The notes below the pieces were generated by a model that was given only the letters and a program-made list of their open reading frames with translations, did not search any database and was not told the DNA's origin. A program made the position numbers and the translations under genes. A stretch of DNA of 64,000 nucleotides from Hydractinia symbiolongicarpus. Lineage: Eukaryota; Cnidaria; Hydrozoa; Anthoathecata; Hydractiniidae. The DNA lies in contig NC_079878.1 of the NCBI RefSeq assembly GCF_029227915.1, forward strand, positions 7,380,001 to 7,444,000, read 5' to 3'. Below, piece after piece: positions 49,401-61,640 of this stretch (positions are counted from its first letter, which is position 1; each line of letters begins with the position of its first letter).

Positions 49401-52400
49401 GTGCAAGCAACCGATTTTATTATACAGTTGTTACAAATTTTTGCTGTTTTAGGACATACTGTTCGACTTCTTGGTCAAAAGAAACAAGGTGGTCGTAAAA
49501 TTGGTGGTGCAAATCTAAATTTACCCAAAGTTCGTAAAAATCCCTTAATAGAAATCATTGCTATAAATACAGGGTAAGCAATTAAAACCAGAAAATATTT
49601 TTTCTGCAAGTTATCCCATGCTGACATTAGATACTATGCTCAGTTTTCCCTAAAAAAGGTTTTCATCTAGGTTTTGACTTCAGAAGAAAGCTTAGTTAAC
49701 TAAGCTAGGATTACATTCAATTCTCTATTTGTCAATCATTTGATCTGACTTGCTTACTAAACTAATGGCTCTGTCATAAGTTTTGGAGTAATATATTTGT
49801 TAAGTAGTGGTTAGAATTTTTATCTTTATTTATCTTTAATATTTTTATTTTATAGTTGTTTATTTATTTTTATTATTTTCATTTTATAGTTGTTTAAACC
49901 AGTGTACATATTGTAAAACAAAACATGCCCGTGGTGAACTGGGATCTTATCCACCCGAAGAAATTATTGCACGAGCAAAACAGTCTTTTCAGGGTAAAAT
50001 CTTTTTTTTTCTATGATTAATTTTTTGGTCACTTAGTTAATAATTTTGGATCATTTGTTTCATACTATTAAAATTTATGTAAAATTCACAACCTTTTTAG
50101 TTCACTTAGGCATTCATCGAAGGCCAATGCAACTGTTGTAATTTTCACATAATAGAACAATACATAATAATGACAATATGCATTTAAAGTATAGAAACTG
50201 GTTCAGACGCTATCAAAAAGATGATCCGACATTTTTAATATGTTTGTATTGGGCCAGCATTTCTACTATTAACTGTTGAATTTGCAATTTGTTGATTTCT
50301 TAGAGGGTGTGGTTGAAATATGGTTGACAAGTGAAGACACAGGTGCATATGGTAAAGATATTGGTGTAACTCTACCTGAGTTGTTATATCAACTTGTTGA
50401 AGTAATACCTGTTGGTTGTATGATGAGAGTAGGGATGACGAATCCTCCTTATATTCAAGAATACCTCAAGGTAAATATGTAATTTTTCCTATCAAGTTTG
50501 CATATGTAAGCAGAAATCTCTCTATACAATCACATTATTATATACTAGCCGTGCTTTTGCCCAGTGAAAGTTTTATGCATGTGTGCTGATCTGAAATATT
50601 GACCTTGTGTAGATTTGTGGTGTATGGATTTGTGGTGTGTTGGAATGAAATTCCATCATGACATGAATTCCGTTAAGCAAGAAATTGCATTTTTTATTTT
50701 TGCATGTTTATTCTTATCACCATTGGTTGCTACATGTAGTTTTATATTATAGCAGTTTCACTATCTGCAACTTATTTCTCAAAAGCACAAACATGATATG
50801 CTGGTGGAGTAAACGAACAATCAAATCTTTAGGATGATTAAGCAACATTAGTTTGCCTTTGAAAAACAATGTGCTATAAATTTCATATTAAAAATGGCAT
50901 TTTTAAATATTATCAAGGGTGAACCTTTTCTTTAGGACATGGCAAAAATATTGAACCATCCTCGAGTGTATTCTTTCCTGCATATACCTGTGCAGTCAGC
51001 GTCCAATGAAGTTTTAAATGACATGAAACGAGAATACACCATAGAAGATTTTAAACATACTGTTGACTTCCTCAAAGAGAAGTAAGATTTGTGTGTGTTG
51101 GAATGAAATTCCATCTTGGCCATTCTAGACATTAGCTAATGACAGGTGTATTTTTGTAGGTGGAACTTCTAACATTAAGGTTTGCGTTATTTCTTAGAAA
51201 AACTAGAAATAATTTAAAGCTCCCATTTCACTCCATTATCGCCCATGAATGCATTATCACTTTATCTTAATGTTAGCACAGCTCTTAGAATTTGTGAGTA
51301 TCTTTCATAATCTCCTTAGCCTCTGGACCTTTTACACGGTACATGTAAAGGCTAAAATTATAAGGGTTGCTGTGTAGGTAATAACAATTTAAAAAATCCT
51401 TGTGATTGATTTTTCATGAGTTTGTCATCATGTATATAGTGTGTTATGTCAACTCATTTCAGGGTACCAAGACTTACCGTGGCAACTGATCTGATATGTG
51501 GCTTTCCCACTGAGACACCTGAGGTTTAAATTTATTCTGATTTTATCAGTTTTTGATTTTGTGAGATGACATTGACACCCCATGTGAAATTCACCCCATG
51601 TGAAATTTGATATAAAAGTTCCTATTAATTTGTGTTTGTGATGATAAAATGGCAGTCTTTAGTTTCATTGATGTACCAAAGCTGGTTTTCTTCCAACTTA
51701 CAAACCTACTTCACAATAAATGGAAAATGAATGAATTACTTAATGAATGAACTTAATCAAGATCGAACAAATAAGATTTAATGAATCATTCTCTTTTTTT
51801 AGGATTTTGAAAAAAGTTGTGATTTAGTTAGGGAGTATCAATTTCCGAGTTTATTTATCAACCAATTTTTTCCAAGACCTGGTACACCTGCTGCAAAAAT
51901 GAAAAGGGTACCAACAGACGAGGTTTGCATTTAGTGATTACCTCTCGACCATTTTATTTAACTGATGCAATGTATTTTGTATATCATTTTTAATGTTTGG
52001 AATCTTAAACCTACTGAAATTTGGTTAGTGATGTATTAAATTGTTAACTGATTTTTTGTATAGGTTAAAGATAGAACGAAGCAAGTATCAGCCATTTTTC
52101 AATCGTACTTTCCCTATGAACACGAGGTAATAAAATACACGTTTTTGGTTTTATAAGAATAGTGTTTTTCGTTTGAAAATGAATATTCTTAACTTTTTTA
52201 CAAAAATCATCCTGCTATATTCTTAGCCCAGTTAAGAATTTTTGAGAATGTGAACTGGTGTAAAAATCACCCTAGGGTGCTGTTATTAAAACAGACTGCT
52301 GATAAGATACAAGTTTATATGAGTTAACAAATATATTTCTTTAAGTCAAAGGTAAAATTTGCAATGTTATGGAGATAGAAACTTTGTTATTAAAACGCAA

Positions 52401-53599
52401 ATGAGTCACGAAGTGTTTGCCTGTTTCATATATTTTCACTTATGCTATCTTTTCATTAAACCATAGACGCGGATATTCTTAATTTTTTGTTCAATTTCAT
52501 CTTGTATTTCATCTTATATTCTTGCTACTTTATTTTTTGTAACTTCATGTAAAACGCGAAATTCTCTGAAAAGTTTTTCCTTTCTTCATTTATGCACAGT
52601 GATATATATATTTTTTTTTTTTTTAAGGTTTTTTTTATGTTCTTTAGCTTGGTGAAAAACAAATGATATTGATCACAGAAGAAGCGAAGGATAAAATACA
52701 TTTCGTTGGGCACAACAAATCATACGATCAAGTAGGTGCCCAAATATGTTTCACTTTCCCTCATTGTGTTTTTATTTCAACTTTTTGAATAGTATTCTTG
52801 CCCTATTCACACTTGGATCGGAGTTCAGTTATGGGAATCTACGGCGCCATTGGACAAAACTTACTAAGATTTTAAATTTAAACGTGATCATATAATGCTA
52901 TGTCGAATTGACAAGCTCAGTCTCTTGTCTGTAATATGAAAATAGCGTATACAATAGATTCGTCATGTTGTCGAGAAATATTTGGCCTATTAGATAAGGT
53001 ATGCAAAAGTTATATGTAAAATTAATACAATAGTTGATTAGTGTCTAAAATATTTGATTAATATTATGTGCAGGTGTTAATAAAAGGAGACAATGGTTTA
53101 ATGGGAAAGATGGTAGAAGTTGAAATATACGAAACTGGCAAACACTTCGTTAAAGGTAGACTCGTTGAAAATTCCGAAGTAATATCTCCTGGGTTAAGTG
53201 AACCCCTACCTAAGGGTGTGGTTAGTGGCGCCCCAGAGATAACAGTAAGTAATTGAGTTTATTTTTTTTTACCCATCAGCTCTTGTGATTTTTAGGGTGT
53301 GACTGTAGATTAAAAAAACGATCTCTTTTATGTTAAGACACCTTCGACTGGGACCAAAAGAGTTTTTAGAATAAAACGATGTCTAAAAAAATGTGCTGTA
53401 CACTCCATTTTACAGGTTTTCCTTACTCCCTCAACTTTATTTTATTTTTTAGAAAGAGGTAGTGTTGGACGTGTCACAGCCGTTACCAAACTCGGTATGG
53501 AAGACAATTCTTCACATGGGTTTATTTGTACTGATTGTAGCTATTGTGCTTGATATATGCCGGTTGTTTTTTATGATTAGTAAAAGCAACATGACGTAA
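46493..53599 (+). CDS. CDKAL1: CDKAL1-type threonylcarbamoyladenosine tRNA methylthiotransferase (complete)
   Basis: Radical-SAM enzyme that converts t6A37 to ms2t6A37 in lysine tRNA(UUU) (known for the family). Exons: 46493-46781, 47914-48095, 48910-48958, 49453-49573, 49890-49993, 50304-50470, 50936-51081, 51463-51523, 51803-51922, 52064-52126, 52648-52731, 53074-53244, 53453-53599; 1,704 nt, 567 residues, all phases consistent. The UPF0004 domain carries three Cys: [23 protein letters not shown] and AGCVPQG. The radical-SAM cluster is [16 protein letters not shown] (CxxxCxxC). [14 protein letters not shown] and RPGTPAAKM are hallmark CDKAL1 strings. A TRAM domain follows (around [19 protein letters not shown]). 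The C-terminus has one hydrophobic helix ([20 protein letters not shown]), matching the ER tail anchor of human CDKAL1 (579 residues). The start at 46493 aligns with the human N-terminal DIEDI region. Confidence 0.96.
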
Positions 53600-53818
53600 A
53601 AATGAAGGTTTATGTGTATTTTCGTATAAAAGCGACATGACGTAAATATCAAGGTTTATGTGTATTTTCGTGTTAGTGACAACAATTCGCCAGATATTGA
53701 TACGAATCTTTTGAAACCACTCATTTCATGCTTTTTGTTTATGAACGAGTTCAACTTTATGCGCAAGTTTGTGACTCAAAATTCCGTGAGTTAATATTTT
53801 TTTTCTTGAATTTAATGT

Positions 53819-53824
53819 AATAAA
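53819..53824 (+). terminator. Candidate poly(A) signal of the CDKAL1-like gene
   Basis: AATAAA 220 bp past the stop codon. Consensus and position only. Confidence 0.4.
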
Positions 53825-54320
53825 CCGCTACAAAACAAGATCGTCATTTAGACATTTTTAACCTTATCCTGTACAAGTTATAATCTTTTAATATCAAAAA
53901 TGTTATATATTTATATTTATATAATTTGAAGAATATATCCCATGCTATGTTTAGTTTTTGTTTGTTTTTTAACTTTTTTTGAAAGGACTAACTGGTGTTG
54001 ATATCAGACCGAAAAATCATAAATTTGACAAAATAAATTTCTGCGTTTTAACCGTAGCAAATTTACTCCATTGTATATTTTTTCCATGTTAATGAAAAAT
54101 AATGACTTCAGAGCAAATCGACATGCGCAAAACCACTTAATGCAAGAACACAAAAACCTCAACAAATCATTTATATCAATGGCACACTGTAAAAAAAAAC
54201 ATTGAAACAGTCGTTCTTCTTAGATTTTAATATTCCAAGATTTTGATTTTTACATTGTGAAAGCTCCACTTAAAATCGTATTCGAAATAGATATTGAGAT
54301 TGTGTAAGTTAAGCAATATA

Positions 54321-54400
54321 CATCATGCAACGTCGTCCCAGGGCTTTTTAGGTTCCCAATATAAATCTAAAAAACTCTGGGAATGAGGTTGTACATGATG
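54321..54400. repeat. Short foldback element, CGTCCCCAGGGC family
   Basis: CATCATGCAACGTCGTCCCA pairs with the reverse complement of TGGGAATGAGGTTGTACATGATG at the far end. The outermost CATCATG/CATGATG continues the pairing. Confidence 0.7.
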
Positions 54401-54623
54401 AACATTTTTAAAGGGGTTCCTGCATTGAAAAGGATATTTATATGTTGTGAAAAGTAGAAAGTTGCTTATCTTTTGGACATATTGGAAATCTTTTTTCTTT
54501 CTCAATTTATTCGAGATTAAAATATTTAAAATCCAGGAACATAATTAATTTTTAAAAATGCTGCATTACATTTCACTTATAATTAAAAATGACATCATTC
54601 TTAAACTACAAAACTTTGCGTAC

Positions 54624-54983
54624 CGTAATGCTTCGAATAAACGCCCGCGGCGTTTATTAAATATTTTGACATTTTTAAGAGGCGTCATTTGAAGGGGGGG
54701 TGGGGGTGGGCGCTTATTAAATTTTTTACACTTCGTCTCTTTTGCAGTTTTTAAGGATACCTATTGAGATTTCAAGTTTATGCTCTCATTTTATCAATCA
54801 AGACCCAGGGAATAAAATGAAAGGAAAAATGATTTTTTCATATACTTTTACTATTGCCTCGAATAAACGCCCCCTTATGAGGGAGGGCGTCTCTTTGAGG
54901 GGGCGTTTATTTAAAAAATGACTGGAAAAAGGGGGCGTCTATTCGAGGGGGTGTTTAAAAGAAGGGGGCATTTAAGCATTACG
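54624..54983. mobile_element. 360-bp MITE with CGTAATGCTT termini
   Basis: Left end CGTAATGCTTCGAATAAACG and right end CATTTAAGCATTACG are imperfect inverted repeats. The interior repeats the AATAAACGCCCCC / GGGGGCGTTTATT motif several times in both orientations. A related AATAAACACCC stretch sits near 8500. Confidence 0.65.
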
Positions 54984-55524
54984 ATGTGTCCAGATATTTT
55001 TAAAAGTAAATTGAACACCGCTTAAAATTTTTTTATATTATGTTAGTTTGCAAGAAATTTTAAGTATTAATTTATGCTTAATAAGGTAGCTACAACATCA
55101 TCAATGGATAATGTCATAAGGTTAGATGGAAATCTTTGAAGCTAAATAAATACTTAGAACAAAAATAGGTTTTATATAAAATAAAATTCAAAAACTTGAT
55201 AAACAACTTTTTCTTATTTATAACATACAAAAATACCATTTTAAATGCAAGAACCCCTTGAGAATCCTTCTCTTATTAAAAAACTTCTTTCTTTCTAGTT
55301 TTTTTCATACAACAAGCGTTAGTTTTTCTCATAAAAACTAACCGGAGTGTAGCTTATGTTTGTTCTCGTTGAATTTTTAGATATCCAAAAATGACTACAA
55401 GCGACTCTGCTACAACTATTGAAATTAAAAAAAATAATACTCTAAGCCAGTTGCAGTTCCCGAACTAGAAGAGAAGGTGTCTTGCCTATTCTCCCAGTCA
55501 GAACGCCGCGGGGTATAACTGTTG

Positions 55525-55735
55525 GTGAAGGGAAAACACAGACATTTCACGGTCACAGAAGAAGTTACGATATTAAACAAGAACTACAAATATCTGAATT
55601 AAAGTAAAGCTAAACTATAAAAAACTCACCTTAAACTACGCAATATGTCAGGTTTAAAGTTAGAAAACAAAGATTCTACAAAAAATTCAGCCCTAATGAA
55701 GAAGTGACTGCGTAAACGGCGTGTTTTCCCTCAAC
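55525..55735. mobile_element. 211-bp MITE, copy 2
   Basis: Ends GTGAAGGGAAAACACA and GTGTTTTCCCTCAAC. It is homologous along its length to 45240-45445 in the same orientation, so the family boundaries can be read from the pair. Confidence 0.75.
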
Positions 55736-55966
55736 TCATAATGGTTACCCTATAAAATACGGGCCTGTAATTGGTGTAAAGTGTTAGTGACATTTGCCGA
55801 CCGGGGGAATAAAATTGGTGCAGCTAACTGTCTAAATATCACAATATAAAATTAGTTTTTTCAAATTTTGTTAATCATAACCCATTCATCAAATCTATTG
55901 TTTTTGTACATGTGCATGCGTGTGTGACCATAGAATATTTCTAAAACGATGGCAATGCGATTCCAA

Positions 55967-58255
55967 TCAATCTCCATTTATTCTACAATCTCTTCCCAAA
56001 TTTAAACACTTGCCGCATACTTCTGTGTGCTTTCTGTATAAATCATATTCGTTGTTTCTTCTCGTGTGAGGCGTGTCACTCTTTCTTTGATGTTTGAAAG
56101 AATGGCATTTAGACTCACATTTGTAACAAAGTTGATAACTATCCACCCAACTTATTTCTGAGTTCCATGACCTATACAAAAATAACGGAATACATAAAGT
56201 TAAGTTATTCGGAATTAATAGATTTACGCAACAATAACTGTTCATCCAGGCGTGGTCTATGTTGAAGATGGGTAACTTACTAGAAAATACTTCTCGATGT
56301 TAAATTTCAGACTAGATTCTGTCATCATCAATTCAAAAATAATTTTGCTAAATAATTTTGTAAATATGATGATGGGGTTGGTACCTTCTTTTTGAAATAC
56401 AATTAAAAAAACTGTTTTAAACATGGTCCCAAAGGAGCTGGAGTAAAGGTTGTTACATACTTACTCAACCTCGTCCCCAGGGCTCTTTTCTCATTCTGAT
56501 GCTTACTCACCTATTACATTTTACGCAGTAATAAAAAGCAGAACATGGTTGCGGGCCGTCGTACTGTTTTATTACAATCAAAAGTGAGCCTTTATTTACT
56601 GCTATAAATGATTTTCCTCTTGATTTTAAATATTTTTCTATAACAGGTCTTAATTTTTGCTGACGACCTTCCGAGTTGTTTCCGGCACCAACAATGATTT
56701 CCAATGTGTTTGGTCTTGCTGTTTCCGACATCTTTTGCAACGTCATTAACCTCTCTCGCAGTCGTGATTCAGCTTCCCCTTGTCCTTTCCATGCAGTAAA
56801 ATATTTTTTATACTTTCGGTTTCTTTCCAACCTCTTTTTTCTCGCTTTTTCGCTTTCATCCCCTGTTAGTAGGTAATGCAAGTCTATTTGACCAATCTCT
56901 CTTCCTTCATTGCAGAACATAAAAAAATTCTTTGCTGCCAGCTCGTTACACTCATTAGACTTGTCGCCGTACGCAAATTTAATCCTATTACAGCAACGTT
57001 CATCATCTGAATATTTACCACATTCCAACTCAATATTCAATGCAGTTTCCAAATAGTGAGTTCTCCTATCATTGTAAAAACGTGCTTTCTGTCGATAAAA
57101 TCGGGCTTTAAGTAAATTTGTATACATTTCTTTGATTTTTTTGGCTTTGCTTAACGTGCATTCTTCAGGAAGTGTTATAACTACTTCTTTTTTAACATCG
57201 TCCGTTGTAAAATAGTGATCCTCAATTTTCATGTCTATAACTCGTTCAATGTACTTCACGCAAGTATGAGACGAACCTATAAGTGAACCTATAGTACAAT
57301 CACGAACACGCAAACTTAATGGGTTTTTTACAAGTTTGCACATGTTTTCATCATATTCTTCAAGTTCATTAGTTAAGTGGCAATACAAATCATATTTTGT
57401 GTCGTCCTCATATCCAAAATAATCAAAATCTATGTCGTATTTCTCAGGTATGGTTATTTCCTGATCACGTAACTTCGCTGATGGTAATGGAAGATAGGTA
57501 GCTTGCGGACGTTTTGCAATTGTTTCACGATGCTTTAGAGTGGAAGGTCCATGTTGTTTGATATGGTGTTGATTGACTTTTGTGTTTTCTTCCGTTGTTA
57601 TTTTTGCAATAAGTCCGCTTTTACTAAGAAGCGTTGGGGGCGAATATCCGATGCGATTACAATTATAAGTTCTGAGATTTGGCGTAATTTTGAGATTTTC
57701 GATAGAAGCTTTCTTCGTTGCGTTTGATACATTGTTTGATTGCGTTTTCATTGGCTCATTTTCTTTTCCGTTCAACTTTATGTCTTTTACATAAACCCCT
57801 GACTGAGGGATTGCTAAACTCGTGAAAAGTGCGTCAGTCTGCACAATATCAGAATAGGAATTAGCTTGTTGGCGTGAAGATGACCACGTACTAACATTTG
57901 GCTTGTTTGTTTCTGTTACCCTTTTTGAAAACTTTGTTGAATTAAGTACACTATCACTTTGTTTTGATAACGTTAAAGGTGTTGGGTCTTTGAAATTTGT
58001 AAATAAATTTCTCTCAGTAGAGTCTTTGTTCTCCACACCCTTTCTTGCAACTAAGTTCTGGTTTACAAGCTTGTTAAAAATGGCAGTGTTGGCATTGTTT
58101 GTTGCAGCATTCCAGTTAATACTTTGGTTGATACTACGCGTGTATGTCCTTTGTTCAATTGTTACGTCATTAATGTCTTTACCTCTACTCACACTTTTTA
58201 CATATGGTTTCTCATAATTTGGAAGTGGTGATTGCTTGCGAAACAGGTTTCCCAT
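55967..58255 (-). CDS. DUF1771-like + Smr-type nuclease domain + 3CxxC zinc-binding domain protein
   Basis: Two exons, 58255-56511 and 56171-55967 (1,950 nt, 649 residues). The donor AG|GTGAGT at 56510 and acceptor TATAG at 56172 keep frame. Residues 1 to about 280 are polar and probably disordered. From about 385 a helical stretch (KARFYRQKARFYNDRRTHYL, NELAAKNFF) resembles the DUF1771 region that precedes Smr in N4BP2-type proteins. The Smr domain has IDLH (457-460), a Lys/Arg-rich insertion of about 30 residues, EAESRLRERL, then VGAGNNSEGRQQKLRPVIEK (about 522-541). After the junction, FYYCVKCNRSWNSEISW, CYKCESKC and HTEVCGKCLNLGRDC match the 3CxxC zinc-binding domain known from ZAR1-type proteins. 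By family, Smr domains bind or cut RNA and ZAR1 zinc domains bind RNA; the combined role is unknown. M1-G2-N3 resembles a myristoylation start, but Arg at position 6 argues against it. Confidence 0.82.
56465..56492. repeat. Half copy of the CGTCCCCAGGGC foldback family
   Basis: TCAACCTCGTCCCCAGGGCT occurs once, in the intron of the Smr-type gene, 18-45 bp past the exon-1 donor. No partner arm is seen. Confidence 0.5.
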
Positions 58256-60500
58256 TACAAAAATTTCCGTGCAGGATCTTTTTGTACAGCGACTTTCACA
58301 ACAAACTCTGACGATAAAAGGCCTGCTGTCACATATTCCAACAATGATTTAATATTGACTCTCCGTGACAAAGCTTTAAAGGGAACTCCGTGACAGAGCT
58401 TTAAAGAGAACTGATACGTACCAATAGTTGTCCGTTATATTTTAAGTTGTTGCAATGTGGTTTATTTAATCCTTACAAAAAGAAGTACGGCGGAGAGGTA
58501 ACATATAACAAAAGCAGTTTTTTGACGTATAATACAATTTTTTTGCCGGTAAAAAGTGTCCCGGAGTTTTTTCTAGTGGTATAAATTCAGCTCTATTATA
58601 AATACCATATTAATTACGACATAACTCTGCAAGTGCTATGGTTGCCTGGCAAACGTTAATCCTAGTGCTGCAGCAACAAAAAACTGTTTTTTTCCTGTTT
58701 GTGTATTGGAAACTCCTGGTGGAAACGAATTCTTAACTGTTCTCTATAGGGGTGGGTTCAGACTTCGGCCACTTCGTCACTTGTCTCATAAGAATTTGCG
58801 CCTGCAAAAATCCTGTGTATCTAAAACTGTTCCTTTAGGCTCAAGACCCGAGTTTTTAGTTTTATCTCCACTCAGTATTATATTGAGGCTTGACTCTCCT
58901 TTGATGTGCTTTATCGAGATACTATGGTTTTCACGGTAGTCGAACTACATATTGCTACATATCGCTGACTTTGTTGCTCTCAACTCCTTTATTCTCTGAC
59001 GTAAAATCAGTCCACTTCGGCAACCGCCGTAGTGTGGACTTTTGGATCCTCTTAAAACAAAAGAATTTGTCACGTCAATACGAATCTTGCCGAGATGTGG
59101 ACTTTGGACCCTCTCAACAACATCCAGGAGAATCTCGTTGAAGTGAAATTCACAGAAAGAGTGACATTAAAAGATGGGTGCTTGGGAATAATTTACTCTT
59201 TCTATTTTTATTGCTTCTCGGTAGCCGGTCTGTTTGATAAATTCGGCGAGCTTCGGCGAGCTGCAATTCAGAAGTTTTCTTCCAATTCTACTCAAATAAG
59301 GCTGGGAAATCGTTTTCTACTGACTTGCAGTAAGTAAATGGAATTTGGAATTTATGATTGCGGGATAAAAATTGAGAAATGTTGCTAAGGAGAAACATTA
59401 CTGGAAAACATATTCTCTGTGCCGCCCGTGATTGCACAAGAAAAGAAATTTGGCAGAAAAGTAAGCTTTGACTTGACAAAAATCATAGCGTCAAGCCTAC
59501 GTGCATTTACGTGCATTTGTTTATTTTAGACAGAATCAAAATAGATTTAAAAAGATGAAAATACAAAATTACAATAAAATGAAGTAAAAGTTAATGTTCT
59601 GAAAACAATGTTTATCCTCGTCTCTTAGTATTAATCATAGTAGATATACCATCATCACTCCAGCATCAGCGACTCAACCGGCGAGCGAGAAATCTAAACT
59701 ATATTTTTGGTTTTATCTAAATGCTTCTGAGAACCCAGTGCTATGGTTTTTGATAATAATATCGAATGTAAAATCACCCATTACTGATACCACGGTTGAA
59801 TGTAGAAACAATCGGGGTAAAAGAACCGTGTTCATCTCCGATCATTCTCCTGTTATATTTCCAATTTTTTTCTTCTTCCATTAATTGCATTGTGGGTTGA
59901 AGGGACTTGGTTTTAGCAACTAGGAGGGAAAGAATAAAATACTGTCACCTAAAAAAAGTCTCCTTGTTGCCCCTGCTTCTCTCATCATAATGTCTGCTCG
60001 AAGGTCATTATTGCTGTTTAGAGTTATTTATATCTGTAAAGATTTGGTTAAATGTCACACACGGATGAAACCACCAAAATGCATGATCCACTAAATATTA
60101 AACTTTTTAAGTAGTTTTTTTTTCAGTTTTCAACTATTTGACATAAGCAGAATCAAAAATCTTAAAAACAAGTATTATAATATCATAAATGCAATGTCAC
60201 AAATCTTAATTATAGATCTTTTGAGAATAATTTATGCAAATGTTTTTGCTTCGTGGAGTAGAATGTCCTGTGGCTAAATGTTTTTTTATCAATTTTAAAT
60301 TCAATTTGTTAAATTCCTTCTATTTATACTCTACTCTTGGTAACGTAATTAAACGGGAGCAATGCCAGATTATACAAATTGAAAAGAATTTAAGTAGAAA
60401 TGGGAAATGAAGGAAAATAACTTTTTGCCAATGAAAGTCTTTGGGATCATCATAAGAATATGTTAAATATTGAACTTTAAGCAGACAGTGATATTTAGCA
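58256..60500. other. Gene-poor spacer upstream of the Smr-type gene
   Basis: Includes the presumed promoter of the minus-strand Smr-type gene. A diverged tandem duplication (CCGTGACAAAGCTTTAAAGG and CCGTGACAGAGCTTTAAAGA) lies at about 58363-58408. No coding exon with recognisable motifs. Confidence 0.5.
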
Positions 60501-60519
60501 CAATTTTTTAGCTTCCGAT

Positions 60520-60716
60520 TACGTCATAAGAAAAGTGCTGACGTAAGCAAAAATTTATTGACGCTATTTTTTTCCTATTGTGTTGGACTATAAGTGTGCC
60601 AAGTTTGATTCAATTTGGACAAGCCTATAAAAAGTTATTAGGTGGGGCGGAATCCGCTCCCCCTCCACATCCCCCGTCATAATATGTTCTAAAACCCCTG
60701 GAACGAATAGGGTTAA
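60520..60716. mobile_element. TTAA piggyBac-like MITE, copy 2 (reversed, one end)
   Basis: GAATAGGG followed by TTAA (60713-60716) is the same terminus as 5512-5523. The segment near 60590-60640 (ATAAGTGTGCCAAGTTTGAT, AAGCCTATAAAAAGTTATT) is the reverse complement of 4922-4977. The other terminus was not found. Confidence 0.6.
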
Positions 60717-61640
60717 AGAACTAGTTTCTTTATGAAAAGAAATTTTGATATTTCCATGTTCTCTCCATCGTACTTCAACATTCTTATTGTCTCACCGATA
60801 TAAATGAATCCACACGTACATTCTCCCTCATACAGCTTACACGATGGGTCCGAGTTTTTATCCTTTAGGATGAAGAGTCTTTTTTGTAATCCACTTAATT
60901 GCAACGCCATACCTGTTACTCGTTAATAACCCTATAATAACTGTTAATGAGGGCAATACCGGAAAAGGTCAATATTTGAAGGTATTGCCCGAAATAAAAT
61001 CTGTTTCACTTCTGTTTCGCGTTTTGTTTACTTTTTTCCGTGTTTATTTTACATTTAATGCTACCATATTTAAACTTTAAACACGGTTGCTATGGTAGCG
61101 TGCAATACCGTGGAATATTACCCGCTATGACGTAAGTTCTAACCAATCACATTGCACGATTTTCGAAAATATCGGTGCCGCCCTTTTACCCGGGTAATGA
61201 TGTCGTATATCACTTTTAACAAACGATATTGGATAGCCAGTGTTATAACTTCTATTTGATCAAGGTTTTCTATTTGCTGAAATGTGATGACATGCGAACA
61301 GCTCGGTTAAGCTCTCCATTTATGACAATAACTTTAAATCTCTTAGGTATTTGTGCAGACCAATGAACAGGTAGTTTGGTTGGTCTTCTATAAACTTCTG
61401 TTATGTAGGAACCACTTTTGGTTGATGAGCTTGGTATGAAGAAATTTACTGAGATGAACTTTGTATGTAAATGTCACATTCTTATGATTTTTGTTGATAT
61501 TATCAAACAACAAGTCTAATTTGCGTTTTTCTCTGCGATTTATAATATCATCAACATAGCTTTGTAAAATTTAGGCTGTAAAGCAACTGCACTATATATC
61601 TCCATTTTTGTCATATAAATATCTGTAAGAAATTGCGATG
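60717..61640 (-). pseudogene. Decayed Penelope-like retroelement (RT and GIY-YIG remnants)
   Basis: On the minus strand, YVDD (61558-61547), the reverse-transcriptase catalytic box, is followed by LDLLFDNINKNHKNVTFTYK. After a frameshift comes SYITEVYRRPTK, the family's conserved post-catalytic motif. Further on, 60910-60720 encodes CKLYEGECTCGFIYIGETIR, a GIY-YIG endonuclease start. Another frameshift then leads to VEVRWREHGN. RT plus C-terminal GIY-YIG in this order is characteristic of Penelope-like elements. The linker at about 60920-61250 holds an unrelated insertion with a GGCAATACC/GGTATTGCC hairpin. The copy is broken by frameshifts and stops, and ends at the TTAA MITE. Confidence 0.75.

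Larger units (their letters stand above)
53600..55966. other. Spacer between convergent CDKAL1-like and Smr-type genes
   Basis: Contains 3' UTR sequence, a foldback element (54321), two MITEs (54624, 55525), and no coding exon that I can recognise. Confidence 0.6.

Noticed and set aside
50550-50580. Another Helitron end at TATACTAGCCGTG
   Set aside because: CTAG is present but the required hairpin is not; too weak to call.
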